A DNA stretch of 64,000 nucleotides from Clostridiales bacterium (GTDB lineage: Bacteria; Bacillota; Clostridia; Christensenellales; Aristaeellaceae), in NCBI GenBank assembly GCA_017569285.1, contig CP069419.1, positions 2,790,001 to 2,854,000 on the forward strand. Reading direction: 5' to 3'. Shown one piece after another: positions 41,671 through 49,600 of this stretch; positions within the stretch are counted from its first letter, which is position 1; every line of letters begins with the position of its first letter. Position numbers and translations under genes: made by a program. The notes under the pieces are model-generated. The model worked only from the letters and a program-made list of their open reading frames with translations. It searched no databases and was not told the DNA's origin.

Positions 41671-41779
41671 TGCTTTTATACCTCCTTAGTGATCATCTGT
41701 CAGGATACATAGAATGTTTTTTGCCATCGGCGCCTTTTGATGACAGGATGATCATAGCGGAGAAGCCTAAAACAAAGCT

Positions 41780-41809
41780 AAAAAAGAAAGCCGGGGAAAT
41801 ATTCCCGGC
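41780..41809 (-). terminator. Terminator of the sortase gene
   Basis: GCCGGG (41790-41795) and CCCGGC (41804-41809) form the stem; on the minus strand it is followed by TTTCTTTTTT. Confidence 0.7.
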
Positions 41810-41881
41810 GGAAGGTGAAGAGTTGGGGGAAGACAGAAGAACTGTTCCTCTGTCTTCCTCTGTCTTGCTGTCTTGCTGGTT

Positions 41882-42826
41882 TCACTTGCGGTAGGTGAGA
41901 GTAGACTCGGTTTCTCCGTCGCGGAGACGGCGGGCAGCGACGACCAGGCGGTAGTCGTCATCCTCCACGCAGGTGACGAGGAGGAGGATCTGGTCCTCCG
42001 GCTGCACATCGACGGCATTTCCGCTGATGGCCCGGGATTCCAGTTTGCGGATGGCAGCCTCCCGACCGGCGCGGGTGTGGTCGTCCAGGGACCAGATGTC
42101 GAAGTATCCGGAGGTGCCGGGCACGACGTTGATCTCCGCCGCAGCGAAGACGGCGTAGCGGCCGTCCTCATACATCGTGTCGAAGGTGATGAACCGGTTT
42201 TTGCGGAGGTAATCCCCGTCCCGGTATTTGCGGAGGCGGCCGAACATGCTGCCGGATTTCATGTTGTGCCCGTACAGGATGACAGTGTAGGGACGGGTTT
42301 CCAGGCGGGTGCCGGCATCCATGAAGATGGCGCCGTTGACGTTCTTTTTGCCGGTGGCGTCCCGGGTGAGGAAATAGCTGTTGTCCTTCAGGACCACGGG
42401 TTCGTCCACGCTGTCCATGCGGAGCCAGCCGGTGATATATTTGCCCTTCCTCCGCAGGTCCGTGAAACGGTCTGAAATGCGGAGGGAAGAATTGTACGGA
42501 TAGGGAACGGCCGGCAGGAGGCCGTAATCCGCAGGAACTTCGGTGGCCGGAACCGCCGTGGGCGGCACAGGAACGGCAGTCAGATCTGCAGCCGGCGCTT
42601 CGGTGACCGGGACCGGCTGGTCATAGATGCTCCGGAGCTCCGCCGCGGTCTGCCGGGAAGCGGAAAGATCCGAGAAGTAGCGGATGAGCCCCGCGGCACC
42701 CCAGACGACCAGGGCGCAGGCAAGGACAGCCAGGAACAGGCACAGGAGCTTTTTCCGCTGCTGTGCCGGACGGGGATTCTGCTGCGCCGGAACCAGGTCC
42801 GGCCGTCTTTCCGGGTAATAAGGCAT
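41882..42826 (-). CDS. srtB: Class B sortase
   Basis: A 314-residue membrane-anchored transpeptidase. A single membrane segment (residues about 26-45) follows a Pro/Gln-rich cytoplasmic tail, then a Pro/Ala/Val-rich spacer and the catalytic domain from about residue 105. The sortase B landmarks are visible: ILYGHNMKSGSMFGRL (catalytic His about residue 186), LLLVTCVEDDDYRLVVAARR (catalytic Cys about 278 and Arg about 286-292). Class B enzymes attach proteins with NPXTN-like signals to peptidoglycan or build pili. No substrate with a recognisable sorting signal is encoded nearby. GGAGGAACAATATC precedes the start. Confidence 0.92.
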   Translation of the reverse strand: MPYYPERRPDLVPAQQNPRPAQQRKKLLCLFLAVLACALVVWGAAGLIRYFSDLSASRQTAAELRSIYDQPVPVTEAPAADLTAVPVPPTAVPATEVPADYGLLPAVPYPYNSSLRISDRFTDLRRKGKYITGWLRMDSVDEPVVLKDNSYFLTRDATGKKNVNGAIFMDAGTRLETRPYTVILYGHNMKSGSMFGRLRKYRDGDYLRKNRFITFDTMYEDGRYAVFAAAEINVVPGTSGYFDIWSLDDHTRAGREAAIRKLESRAISGNAVDVQPEDQILLLVTCVEDDDYRLVVAARRLRDGETESTLTYRK

Positions 42827-42893
42827 GATATTGTTCCTCCGTCAGATCAGGACACCGGTATTGTATCCTGTTCCGGCACGGCGGGCAATATGC

Positions 42894-42922
42894 AAAAACT
42901 AAGCGCATCCCGAAGGATGCGC
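42894..42922 (-). terminator. Terminator of the chromate transporter operon
   Basis: GCGCATCC (42903-42910) and GGATGCGC (42915-42922) around a four-base loop; the minus strand continues TTAGTTTTT. Confidence 0.8.
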
Positions 42923-42930
42923 CGGAGAAA

Positions 42931-43497
42931 TCAGAATTTCAGGACGATGCCGACCACAGCGGAAAGGGCGATGAAAATCACCGGGTGCCATTTCAGCTTT
43001 TTCTGGGCGATGAAGATGACCGCGCCGAGGATGATTGCCTTCCAGATGAAGAACTCCCCGAGACCGGCGCCGGAGGTAAGCGCATCCAGGCGGACCAGGG
43101 CGACTTTCGCGACGTTGAGGAAGGCCACGGAGATCATGGCGATGGACGCCGGGCGGAGGCCATAGAACGCGCCCTCTACGATTTTGCTCTGGCGGAACTT
43201 CGCCAGGAACCGGGCGATGATCAGCGTGATGATGATGCTCGGAAGCGCCAGGGCGAGGCTGGCCAGGATGCCGCCGGGGATGCCCGCCACGCTGTATCCG
43301 GCGTAGGTGGACATGTTGATGCCGATGGGTCCGGGAGTGGACTCCGAGATCGCGATCATGTCGGCGATGTCGCTGTGGGTGAACCAGTCGGGGTGGTTGG
43401 TGCTCATCTCATAGAGGAAGGGGAGCGTGGCCAGGCCGCCGCCGATAGAGAACAGGCCGGTTTTGAAGAACTCGAACATCAGCGTGAGGATCGTCAT
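42931..43497 (-). CDS. chrA: Chromate transporter (CHR family), second half-size subunit
   Basis: A 188-residue membrane protein with about six hydrophobic segments. The CHR-family N-terminus is clear: FFKTGLFSIGGGLATLPFLYEM, then the amphipathic ESTPGPIGINMSTYAGYSVAG block. It is a half-size (single CHR domain) protein; such proteins occur as two-gene pairs that together make the transporter. It overlaps the other half by ATGA (43494-43497), and AAGGAGGGTG precedes it. The family exports chromate or takes part in anion transport; the physiological ion in this organism is unknown. Confidence 0.88.
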   Translation of the reverse strand: MTILTLMFEFFKTGLFSIGGGLATLPFLYEMSTNHPDWFTHSDIADMIAISESTPGPIGINMSTYAGYSVAGIPGGILASLALALPSIIITLIIARFLAKFRQSKIVEGAFYGLRPASIAMISVAFLNVAKVALVRLDALTSGAGLGEFFIWKAIILGAVIFIAQKKLKWHPVIFIALSAVVGIVLKF

Positions 43498-44072
43498 TTC
43501 GCGTCACCCTCCTTCCGGGCGGCCCGGTTTCTCCGGTCCGAGATGATGACGCCGGCGACACCGGCCAGGATGACCAGCACGGCCGCCGGGATTTTCACCG
43601 GCAGGACGCCGGAGAAGGCGTGCAGCGCGAACACGATGATGTAGATCACGAGAGCAACCGGATCCACCACGGAGGATTTCCACAGGCGGAGCACCGCCTG
43701 CAGGATCAGGACGCAGACGCAGACACGGATGCCGGCGAATGCGTGCTGGACCACCTCCAGGTGGGCGAAGTTGCTGATGAACATGGCGATGAGCAGGATG
43801 AGGATGACCGGCCCGGTGAGGAAACCGACCGAGGCGACGAGTGCTCCTTTGACGCCGTTTCTCTTTTCACCGATAAAGGTGGATACGTTCATGGCGATGA
43901 TGCCGGGAGTGCACTGCCCGATGGAGAAATAATCGCGCAGCTCGTCCATGGTGGTCCAGTGCCGTTTGTCCACAAGCTCCCGCTCCAGGATCGGCAGCAT
44001 GGCATAGCCGCCGCCGAAGGTGACCAGGCCGATGCGGACGAAGGTCCAGTACAGTTCCAGCAGTTCCTTCAT
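43494..44072 (-). CDS. chrA: Chromate transporter (CHR family), first half-size subunit
   Basis: A 192-residue membrane protein with the family motif FVRIGLVTFGGGYAMLPILERELV and, later, FSIGQCTPGIIAMNVSTFIG. The start at 44072 is chosen because ACGGAGG lies 6 bases upstream; the frame is open to 44099, overlapping the end of the nuclease gene. With the next gene it forms the usual pair of opposite-topology half transporters. Both are downstream of the Cas4-like nuclease gene on the same strand, probably by chance of operon structure. Confidence 0.88.
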   Translation of the reverse strand: MKELLELYWTFVRIGLVTFGGGYAMLPILERELVDKRHWTTMDELRDYFSIGQCTPGIIAMNVSTFIGEKRNGVKGALVASVGFLTGPVILILLIAMFISNFAHLEVVQHAFAGIRVCVCVLILQAVLRLWKSSVVDPVALVIYIIVFALHAFSGVLPVKIPAAVLVILAGVAGVIISDRRNRAARKEGDAK

Positions 44073-44091
44073 GGGATGCCTCCGTTCTGTG

Positions 44092-44802
44092 TTATTCATG
44101 ATCCGGGGCGGGCGGGAGATCGTCCAGCAGGCTCAGCTGCTGCCCGCCGCCGCATCCGCGGCAGTAATGGATATACCAGCATTCATACGGCTCGGTGCAC
44201 TGGGGCCCGGGCTCCATGGCCACCTCTTCCGCCTGTTTGCCGATGCGATTGAGGTTCCAGATATGGTCGTTGACCCAGGAATACAGGGCCTTGGCCTTTT
44301 CGGTGATCTCCACCGGCAGGAAGGGGTTTTCCTCGTCCGGCCCGTGGGTGACGATGAAGATCCGGTTGATCTTCAGGCCGCTGCGGGTGATGATGTAGTA
44401 CTGGAAGCCGGCGTCGCGGATGAACTGCTCGTGGACCTCCGGCGCGTTCTTGACCTCATAGAAGTCGTATCCTGTTTCCGTTTTGCGGAGGATGTCCACC
44501 GCGCAGTAGTTGTTGTAGTGGCTGAAGGCCGCCTCGCAGATGACGGGCGTGCCCAGGGCCAGGTGCTCCTTCGTGCGCTCCAGCATGGCTTTCTTGTCCG
44601 GAATGAGGGTGCCGGGACGGTACACCGTCATTTCCTCATAGGGACCGAACATCGCCATGGCGCGGTCGCCGAAGTCGTTGCCGGCGTCGAGGCGGGCCTG
44701 CGTTTCCGGCGGAATGACGCGGAGATTGGGCTTGTGCCGGTCCAGCCAGAGCATTTTCGGGCACTGCATTCCGCGCATAAAATCGGTTTTGGTGATGGCC
44801 AT
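44092..44802 (-). CDS. Stand-alone Cas4/DUF2779-like PD-(D/E)XK nuclease
   Basis: A 236-residue protein. It begins ITKTDFMRGMQCPKMLWLDRHKP, the opening of DUF2779 and Cas4-type proteins. The nuclease motif elements are ICEAAF (about residues 88-93), AVDILRKT and FYEVKNA (Asp and Glu-x-Lys), and the C-terminus has CTEPYECWYIHYC, so together with the N-terminal Cys there are four candidate cluster cysteines. Full DUF2779 proteins are usually longer, with a second RNase H-like half that is absent here. No cas genes or CRISPR repeats are nearby. It is likely a DNA repair or unknown exonuclease. GGGAGGAAG precedes the ATG. Confidence 0.72.
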   Translation of the reverse strand: MAITKTDFMRGMQCPKMLWLDRHKPNLRVIPPETQARLDAGNDFGDRAMAMFGPYEEMTVYRPGTLIPDKKAMLERTKEHLALGTPVICEAAFSHYNNYCAVDILRKTETGYDFYEVKNAPEVHEQFIRDAGFQYYIITRSGLKINRIFIVTHGPDEENPFLPVEITEKAKALYSWVNDHIWNLNRIGKQAEEVAMEPGPQCTEPYECWYIHYCRGCGGGQQLSLLDDLPPAPDHE

Positions 44803-44850
44803 TGAAGCTTCCTCCCGGGGACAGGGTATCCCCTGGGAAATTTTATCACG

Positions 44851-44867
44851 GAAAACGACATGTTTTC
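44851..44867. promoter_or_regulatory. Inverted repeat in a divergent promoter region
   Basis: GAAAAC-GACAT-GTTTTC, a 6-bp-arm palindrome between the nuclease gene and the membrane zinc-ribbon gene. It might be an operator. Confidence 0.25.
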
Positions 44868-44878
44868 AATGATTTCTT

Positions 44879-44907
44879 TTGACATTGAACCATGCATATG
44901 ATACTAT
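44879..44907 (+). promoter_or_regulatory. Promoter of the membrane zinc-ribbon gene
   Basis: TTGACA (44879-44884), 17-bp spacer, TACTAT (44902-44907). Confidence 0.65.
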
Positions 44908-44960
44908 ATTTTGTGGCAATACACATTGAAACAACCGGATATGGAAAGGAACGGGGAGAC

Positions 44961-45371
44961 ATGTACTATCATATCGGCAAGAAGGTCCGTTATTTTGCGG
45001 TTGCGCTCTGCATTATCGGCGTGCTGGCTTCCATCGGGACAGGCGTATACCTGTATGCTGAAGAGAAACTGGACGTGGTGCCGGCCCTGGCCATCTGCAT
45101 CGGCGGATCCATCCTGTTCTGGCTGCTCTCCTGGGTGACCTACTGCATCGGCGATACGAACGTGCGGATTGAACGCCTGGAGGACAAGCTGATTCCGAAG
45201 CCGGTTTACACCCAGTATCTTGCGGGCAACAATCCGCTGCGCGGGCAGTGCGAAATCTGTGGCAAGACGACGGACCTGGTGAACGCGAAGATCGAGGACA
45301 AGCTCGGCACGCGTTACCGGAAGCTCTGCCGGGAATGCTACATGACCAACAACTGCAAGCCGGCTGACTGA
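44961..45371 (+). CDS. Membrane protein with C-terminal zinc ribbon
   Basis: A 136-residue protein; ATG 44961 follows GGAAAGGAACGGGGAG. Two membrane segments (residues about 12-30 and 42-62) are joined by a short loop, followed by a cytoplasmic tail with a zinc-ribbon-like pair of cysteine knuckles: CEICGKTTDL and, 20 residues on, CRECYMTNNC. Similar small proteins are frequent in Clostridia and have no assigned role. It lies 23 bases before a LysR gene on the same strand and is probably co-transcribed with it. Confidence 0.65.
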   Translation: MYYHIGKKVRYFAVALCIIGVLASIGTGVYLYAEEKLDVVPALAICIGGSILFWLLSWVTYCIGDTNVRIERLEDKLIPKPVYTQYLAGNNPLRGQCEICGKTTDLVNAKIEDKLGTRYRKLCRECYMTNNCKPAD

Positions 45372-45394
45372 CCCGGGAGAGGAATTTTATTCCC

Positions 45395-46357
45395 ATGACG
45401 ATTCAACAACTGAAATACGCAATCACCATCTCGGAGGTCGGTTCCCTGAACCGGGCCTCCGAGGTGCTCTATGTTTCCCAGCCGTCGCTGAGCAGCGCGG
45501 TGCGGAGCCTGGAGGAGGACCTGGGCATCACGATCTTCTCCCGCGGGGGGAAGGGCGTCGCGCTGACGAACGACGGCGCGGAGTTCATCCGCTATGCCCG
45601 CCAGGTGGTGGCCCAGTACGAGCGGCTGCTGGACAAGTATGGCCAGGGCGGCACGCTGAAGAAGAAATTCGGCATCTCCACGCAGCACTATTCCTTCGCG
45701 GTAAAGAGCTTTGTGGAAATGGTGAAGCAGTTTGACACGCAGGAATACGAGTTCGCGATCCGGGAAACGACGACCCGGGACGTGATTGAGGACGTGAGCA
45801 CCGCCAAGAGCGAGATCGGCATCCTGTACCTAAGCGATTTCAACCGCAAGGCGATTGAGCGCATCCTGCGCGGGAACCAGCTGGAGTTCCACCCGCTGAT
45901 CCAGTGCGACACTTACGCCTACCTGTGGAAGGGACACCCGCTGGCCGGGGAGAAATCCATCCGCCCGGAACAGCTGGCGGAATACCCCTGCCTGACCTTT
46001 GAACAGGGCGGAAGCGAGTCCTTCTACTTCAATGAGGAAACCCTGGCCAACGCGGAAAACCTGCGGATCATCAAGGCAACGGACCGGGCGTCCATGCTGA
46101 ACCTGATGGTGGGCCTGAACGGGTACACCGTGTGCTCCGGCATCATCTGCGAGGAGCTGAACGGATCCGACTATGTGGCGGTGCCTTTCCGCGGCGGGGA
46201 GGAGACGGCCGGCAGCCGGATGGAGATCGGCTACATCATCAAGCAGAACATGATTATGAGCAACATGGCGCAGCTGTATATCGAGGAGCTGAAACGGTAC
46301 CTGGGGACCATTCCGGCGAACATCGGAAGCACCGTAAAAACCGAAAAACAAGGTTGA
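45395..46357 (+). CDS. LysR family transcriptional regulator
   Basis: A 320-residue regulator with an N-terminal winged helix (MTIQQLKYAITISEVGSLNRASEVLYVSQPSLSSAVRSLEEDLG, positions 1-44) and a C-terminal periplasmic-binding-type effector domain (about 90-300). The early helix QLKYAITISEVGSLNRAS is typical of CysB/CbbR-like members. No divergent target gene is adjacent: the upstream gene is on the same strand and downstream is MgtE with its own promoter. The regulated genes and inducer are unknown. Confidence 0.92.
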   Translation: MTIQQLKYAITISEVGSLNRASEVLYVSQPSLSSAVRSLEEDLGITIFSRGGKGVALTNDGAEFIRYARQVVAQYERLLDKYGQGGTLKKKFGISTQHYSFAVKSFVEMVKQFDTQEYEFAIRETTTRDVIEDVSTAKSEIGILYLSDFNRKAIERILRGNQLEFHPLIQCDTYAYLWKGHPLAGEKSIRPEQLAEYPCLTFEQGGSESFYFNEETLANAENLRIIKATDRASMLNLMVGLNGYTVCSGIICEELNGSDYVAVPFRGGEETAGSRMEIGYIIKQNMIMSNMAQLYIEELKRYLGTIPANIGSTVKTEKQG

Positions 46358-46383
46358 CTTTTCCGAGGGCGCAAGGGTATAAT
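46354..46383 (+). promoter_or_regulatory. Promoter of mgtE
   Basis: TTGACT (46354-46359), 18-bp spacer, TATAAT (46378-46383), overlapping the LysR stop codon. Transcription would start near 46390, leaving a leader of about 210 bases. Confidence 0.75.
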
Positions 46384-46389
46384 TATCAA

Positions 46390-46600
46390 GGTTTTTGAGC
46401 CGGATTCTTATCCGGCTGGACATGTGAAAAATAAGGAGGGAATGTCATGGACGCTGGGAGTAGCAGCGGCACAGCCGTTGGGCGAAGACGGCAGAGCGCG
46501 GGCGCCATGGCGTTCCCGCTCTGATATCTGAAATCGTCCGCCTGCGGGCGTCGTATGCTTACTGCTGGCTTCATCATCCTGTTAATGGGAGGGAGCAGGC
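46390..46600 (+). promoter_or_regulatory. Long structured leader of mgtE, possible metal-sensing element
   Basis: The 5' untranslated region contains a series of hairpins: AGCCGGAT/ATCCGGCT (46398-46417), CGCTG/CAGCG (46452-46468), GCCGT/ACGGC (46474-46492) and a long GC stem (about 46494-46522). Leaders of mgtE genes often hold Mg2+ riboswitches (M-box), but the conserved M-box sequences are not visible. A good SD (AAGGAGGG, 46433-46440) precedes an ATG at 46447 that opens a 25-codon frame ending at 46524, so a leader peptide is an alternative. Confidence 0.4.
46447..46524 (+). CDS. Possible 25-residue leader peptide upstream of mgtE
   Basis: The frame begins MDAGSSSGTAVGRRRQSAG and ends AMAFPL. 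It has a strong SD 6 bases upstream. Its codons run through the hairpins of the mgtE leader, so translation could influence folding. It may equally be an accidental frame in a structured RNA. Confidence 0.25.
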   Translation: MDAGSSSGTAVGRRRQSAGAMAFPL

Positions 46601-48067
46601 ATGGCGGAGCATTCTGTCACGGTAGAAAACACTTTACAGACACTTCTGGCTGACAAAAAGTACGCAACCATCCGGGACATCCTCGTAACCATGAACCCGG
46701 CGGATATTGCCGCGGTCTTTTCCGGTGTGGAGCAGGAAAAGCTGCCGCTGCTTTTTCGTCTGCTGCCGAAGGAACTGGCAGCGGAGAGCTTCGTGGAAAT
46801 GGAGAGCGAGGAGCAGGAAGCCCTGATCAAGGGTATCAGCGACAGCGAGCTGCGCGAGGTCATGGACGAGCTGTACGTCGACGACGCGGCGGACATCGTG
46901 GAAGAGATGCCCGCGAATGTCGTGCAGCGGATCCTGGCGCAGTCCGATCCGCAGATGCGCAAGGAGATCAACGAAATCCTGCAGTATCCGGAGAACTCGG
47001 CCGGTTCCGTGATGACCACGGAATACGTGAAGCTGAGCCCCGGCATGACGGTGGGGGACGCGATCCTGCGGATCCGCCGCACCGGCGTGGACAAGGAAAC
47101 CATTTACACCTGCTATGTGCTGGACAACCGGATCCTGGTGGGCACCGTATCGGTGAAGAGCCTGCTGCTCGCGCCGAACGACCTGCAGACGATTGACAGC
47201 GTCATGGATGAAAACGTCATCACGGTGACCACCCATACCGACCAGGAAGAAGTGGCCCGGATGATGAGCAAGTACAACCTGCTTGCGATCCCGGTTGTCG
47301 ACCGGGACAACCGGATGGTCGGTATCGTCACATTCGACGACGCCATGGACGTTATGGAAGACGAGGCCACCGAGGACATCGAGATCATGGCCGGTATGAC
47401 GCCGAGCGACAAGACCTACCTGCGGTCTTCGCCGTTCGACCTGTTCAAGCACCGGATTCCCTGGCTGAGCCTCCTGATGATTTCCGCCACGTTCACGGGC
47501 CTGATCATTTCCGGGTTCGAGGACCGGCTGGCCGCGCTGGTCTGCCTGACCGCGTTTATCCCGATGCTGATGGACACCGGCGGTAACTCCGGTTCCCAGT
47601 CGTCGGTTACGGTGATCCGTGCGCTGTCCCTGGGCGAACTGGAGTTCGCGGACCTGCCGAAGGTCATCTGGAAGGAATTCCGCACAGCCCTGATCTGCGG
47701 CGGCGTGCTGGCGCTGCTCTGTTTCGGCAAGGTGATGCTGATTGACCACCTGATGCTGAAGACCGATGGTGTGGATTTCATGGTGGCCCTGGTGATCGCC
47801 ATGACGATGGCGGTGACCGTGGTGTGCGCGAAGATGGTCGGCTGTACGCTGCCGATGCTGGCGAAGAAGCTGGGCTTTGACCCGGCGGTAATGGCCAGCC
47901 CGTTCATCACCACAATTGTGGACGCGCTGAGCCTGCTGGTTTACTTCGGAATCGCCAGCGCCCTGCTGCCTGCCCTGCGTGAAGCCGCGGCCGTACCGGC
48001 GGATGCCACCTCCATTGTGAAGCAGATCACAGACCACCTGGCGCTGGCCGCCCGGTCAATGCACTGA
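46601..48067 (+). CDS. mgtE: Magnesium transporter MgtE
   Basis: A 488-residue Mg2+ channel/transporter. Residues about 20-135 form the N domain (ADIAAVFSGVEQEKLPLLFRLLP, then DELYVDDAADIVEEMP), 140-265 a CBS-domain pair (TVGDAILRIRRTGVD, then NLLAIPVVDRDNRMVGIVTFDDAMDVMEDE), and about 285-488 five membrane helices with the pore signature FIPMLMDTGGNSGSQSSVTVIRAL. The cytoplasmic N and CBS domains close the pore when Mg2+ is abundant. GGGAGGGAGCAGGC precedes the ATG. The long leader may add control at the RNA level. Confidence 0.96.
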   Translation: MAEHSVTVENTLQTLLADKKYATIRDILVTMNPADIAAVFSGVEQEKLPLLFRLLPKELAAESFVEMESEEQEALIKGISDSELREVMDELYVDDAADIVEEMPANVVQRILAQSDPQMRKEINEILQYPENSAGSVMTTEYVKLSPGMTVGDAILRIRRTGVDKETIYTCYVLDNRILVGTVSVKSLLLAPNDLQTIDSVMDENVITVTTHTDQEEVARMMSKYNLLAIPVVDRDNRMVGIVTFDDAMDVMEDEATEDIEIMAGMTPSDKTYLRSSPFDLFKHRIPWLSLLMISATFTGLIISGFEDRLAALVCLTAFIPMLMDTGGNSGSQSSVTVIRALSLGELEFADLPKVIWKEFRTALICGGVLALLCFGKVMLIDHLMLKTDGVDFMVALVIAMTMAVTVVCAKMVGCTLPMLAKKLGFDPAVMASPFITTIVDALSLLVYFGIASALLPALREAAAVPADATSIVKQITDHLALAARSMH

Positions 48068-48106
48068 GCCGGATAATAAAACCGAAAAACAGGAGTGAAG
48101 GACGGA

Positions 48107-49522
48107 ATGAGTACCCGTAAGAACGCGGCCTACAACATCGCGTACCGGGTGTTCTCCGTCCTTCTTCCGCTTGTGACGATGCCGTACCTCACCCGTGTAT
48201 GCGGGCAGGACGGCGTCGGTTTATATTCCTACGCGTGGACGATCAGCGAATTCTTCTGCCTGGCGGCCATGCTGGGCCTGAACGATTACGGCGTGCGGGC
48301 GGTCGCCCAGGTGCGGGACGACCGGGCAAAACTGGACCGCACTTTCTCCGCCATCTGGCAGATGCAGCTGCTGACGGCGGGCTCGGCGCTGCTGGCCTGG
48401 TTCGGCTATGTGTTCCTGTTCGCCGGCGATGAAAAGTACATCGCCCTGCACCTGACGATGATGAGCGTGAGCTGCCTGTGCAGCTTTGACTGGGCCCTGA
48501 TGGGCCTGGACCAGTTCAAACCCGTGGCCCTGCGGAACACCTTTGTGAAGCTGGCCGCCGCGGCATGCGTGTTTATCTTTGTAAAAAGCAAGGCGGACCT
48601 GTGGGTGTACGCGCTGGTATGGAGCCTGGCCACGCTGCTGGGCAACCTGAGCTGCGTGACGGCCATGCGGGGCCGCGTGAAGTATACCCCGGTGCCGATG
48701 CGGGAAAGCCTGAAGCACCTGGGCCCCTGCGCGGTGCTGTTCATCTCCGTGCTGGCGGTGAGCATTTACCGGAAGATGGACAAGGTGATGGTAACGCTGA
48801 TTTCCGGCGAGGCCCAGAACGGGCTGTACGAGGCCGCTGAAAAGGTGATTTACTGCCTGAGCGGGTTCATCTCCGCCATCGGCACGGTGATGCTGCCGAA
48901 GGTGACGCATATGCGGGAAAAGGGCGAAACGGAAAAGATCGCCCGGCATATCGACCGGAGCATGGACCTGGTGATCTGCATGGTGAGTGCCATGGCCTTC
49001 GGCATCGCCGCAGTGGCGGACCGGCTGGCGCCGCTGTACTTCGGGGAAGATTTCCGCGCTTCCGGAATCCTGATGGCGCTGCTGGGCTTTACGCTGATCA
49101 TGATCGGCTTTGCCAACGTCATCCGCACCCAGGTGGTGCTTCCGTCGAAGCGGGACCATATCTTCGTGCGCAGCGTATGCTGCGGCGCGGCGGTGAACCT
49201 CACCGCCAACCTGTGCCTGATTCCGCGGATGGGCGCCATGGGCGCCGTCATCGGCACCCTGCTGGCGGAGATGACCGTGCCGGTGGTGCAGTTCATCCTC
49301 CTGCGGAAGGAGCTTCCGTACGGAAAGTATATGCGCCATGTACTGGCCTACGCGGTCATCGGCGGGATCATGCTGCTGTGCGTGCGGGGCATCGGAATGC
49401 TGCTGCCGACGGAAACCTGGGTGAACCTGGGAATCCAGATGGTGTCCGGCGCGGCGGTTTACGGGATCCTGTGCCTCATTTACTGGAAGCTGGCAAAGAA
49501 AGGCCTTTTCTGGAAAGACTGA
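48107..49522 (+). CDS. Oligosaccharide flippase (Wzx/RfbX family)
   Basis: A 471-residue membrane protein with 12-14 predicted helices; ATG 48107 follows AGGAGTGAAGGACGGA. The N-terminus NAAYNIAYRVFSVLLPLVTMPYLTRVCGQDGVGLYSYAWTI is characteristic of the RfbX/Wzx flippases (positions about 4-45; the G-x-G-x-Y-S motif is near 36-42). It would move a lipid-linked oligosaccharide across the membrane, as does the flippase of the cluster at 6929, but no glycosyltransferase genes surround it, so it is an orphan second flippase. It starts 39 bases after mgtE and could be read from the same promoter. Confidence 0.9.
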   Translation: MSTRKNAAYNIAYRVFSVLLPLVTMPYLTRVCGQDGVGLYSYAWTISEFFCLAAMLGLNDYGVRAVAQVRDDRAKLDRTFSAIWQMQLLTAGSALLAWFGYVFLFAGDEKYIALHLTMMSVSCLCSFDWALMGLDQFKPVALRNTFVKLAAAACVFIFVKSKADLWVYALVWSLATLLGNLSCVTAMRGRVKYTPVPMRESLKHLGPCAVLFISVLAVSIYRKMDKVMVTLISGEAQNGLYEAAEKVIYCLSGFISAIGTVMLPKVTHMREKGETEKIARHIDRSMDLVICMVSAMAFGIAAVADRLAPLYFGEDFRASGILMALLGFTLIMIGFANVIRTQVVLPSKRDHIFVRSVCCGAAVNLTANLCLIPRMGAMGAVIGTLLAEMTVPVVQFILLRKELPYGKYMRHVLAYAVIGGIMLLCVRGIGMLLPTETWVNLGIQMVSGAAVYGILCLIYWKLAKKGLFWKD

Positions 49523-49600
49523 AGATTTTACACCGCTGTTACACATCTTCTATGAAAATATGATAGAATTCTGACGAAGCCTTGGAGAGGGTGAGTTTTT

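Noticed and set aside
41840-41880. Short CTGTCTT tandem repeats
   Set aside because: Only a few imperfect copies in a gene gap; probably chance low-complexity sequence.
44092-44802. CRISPR-associated Cas4
   Set aside because: No other cas genes and no repeat-spacer array in the window; kept as a stand-alone nuclease.
46390-46600. M-box or yybP-ykoY riboswitch
   Set aside because: A GGGAGTAGC string recalls the yybP-ykoY start, but the remaining conserved parts of either riboswitch could not be found by eye.
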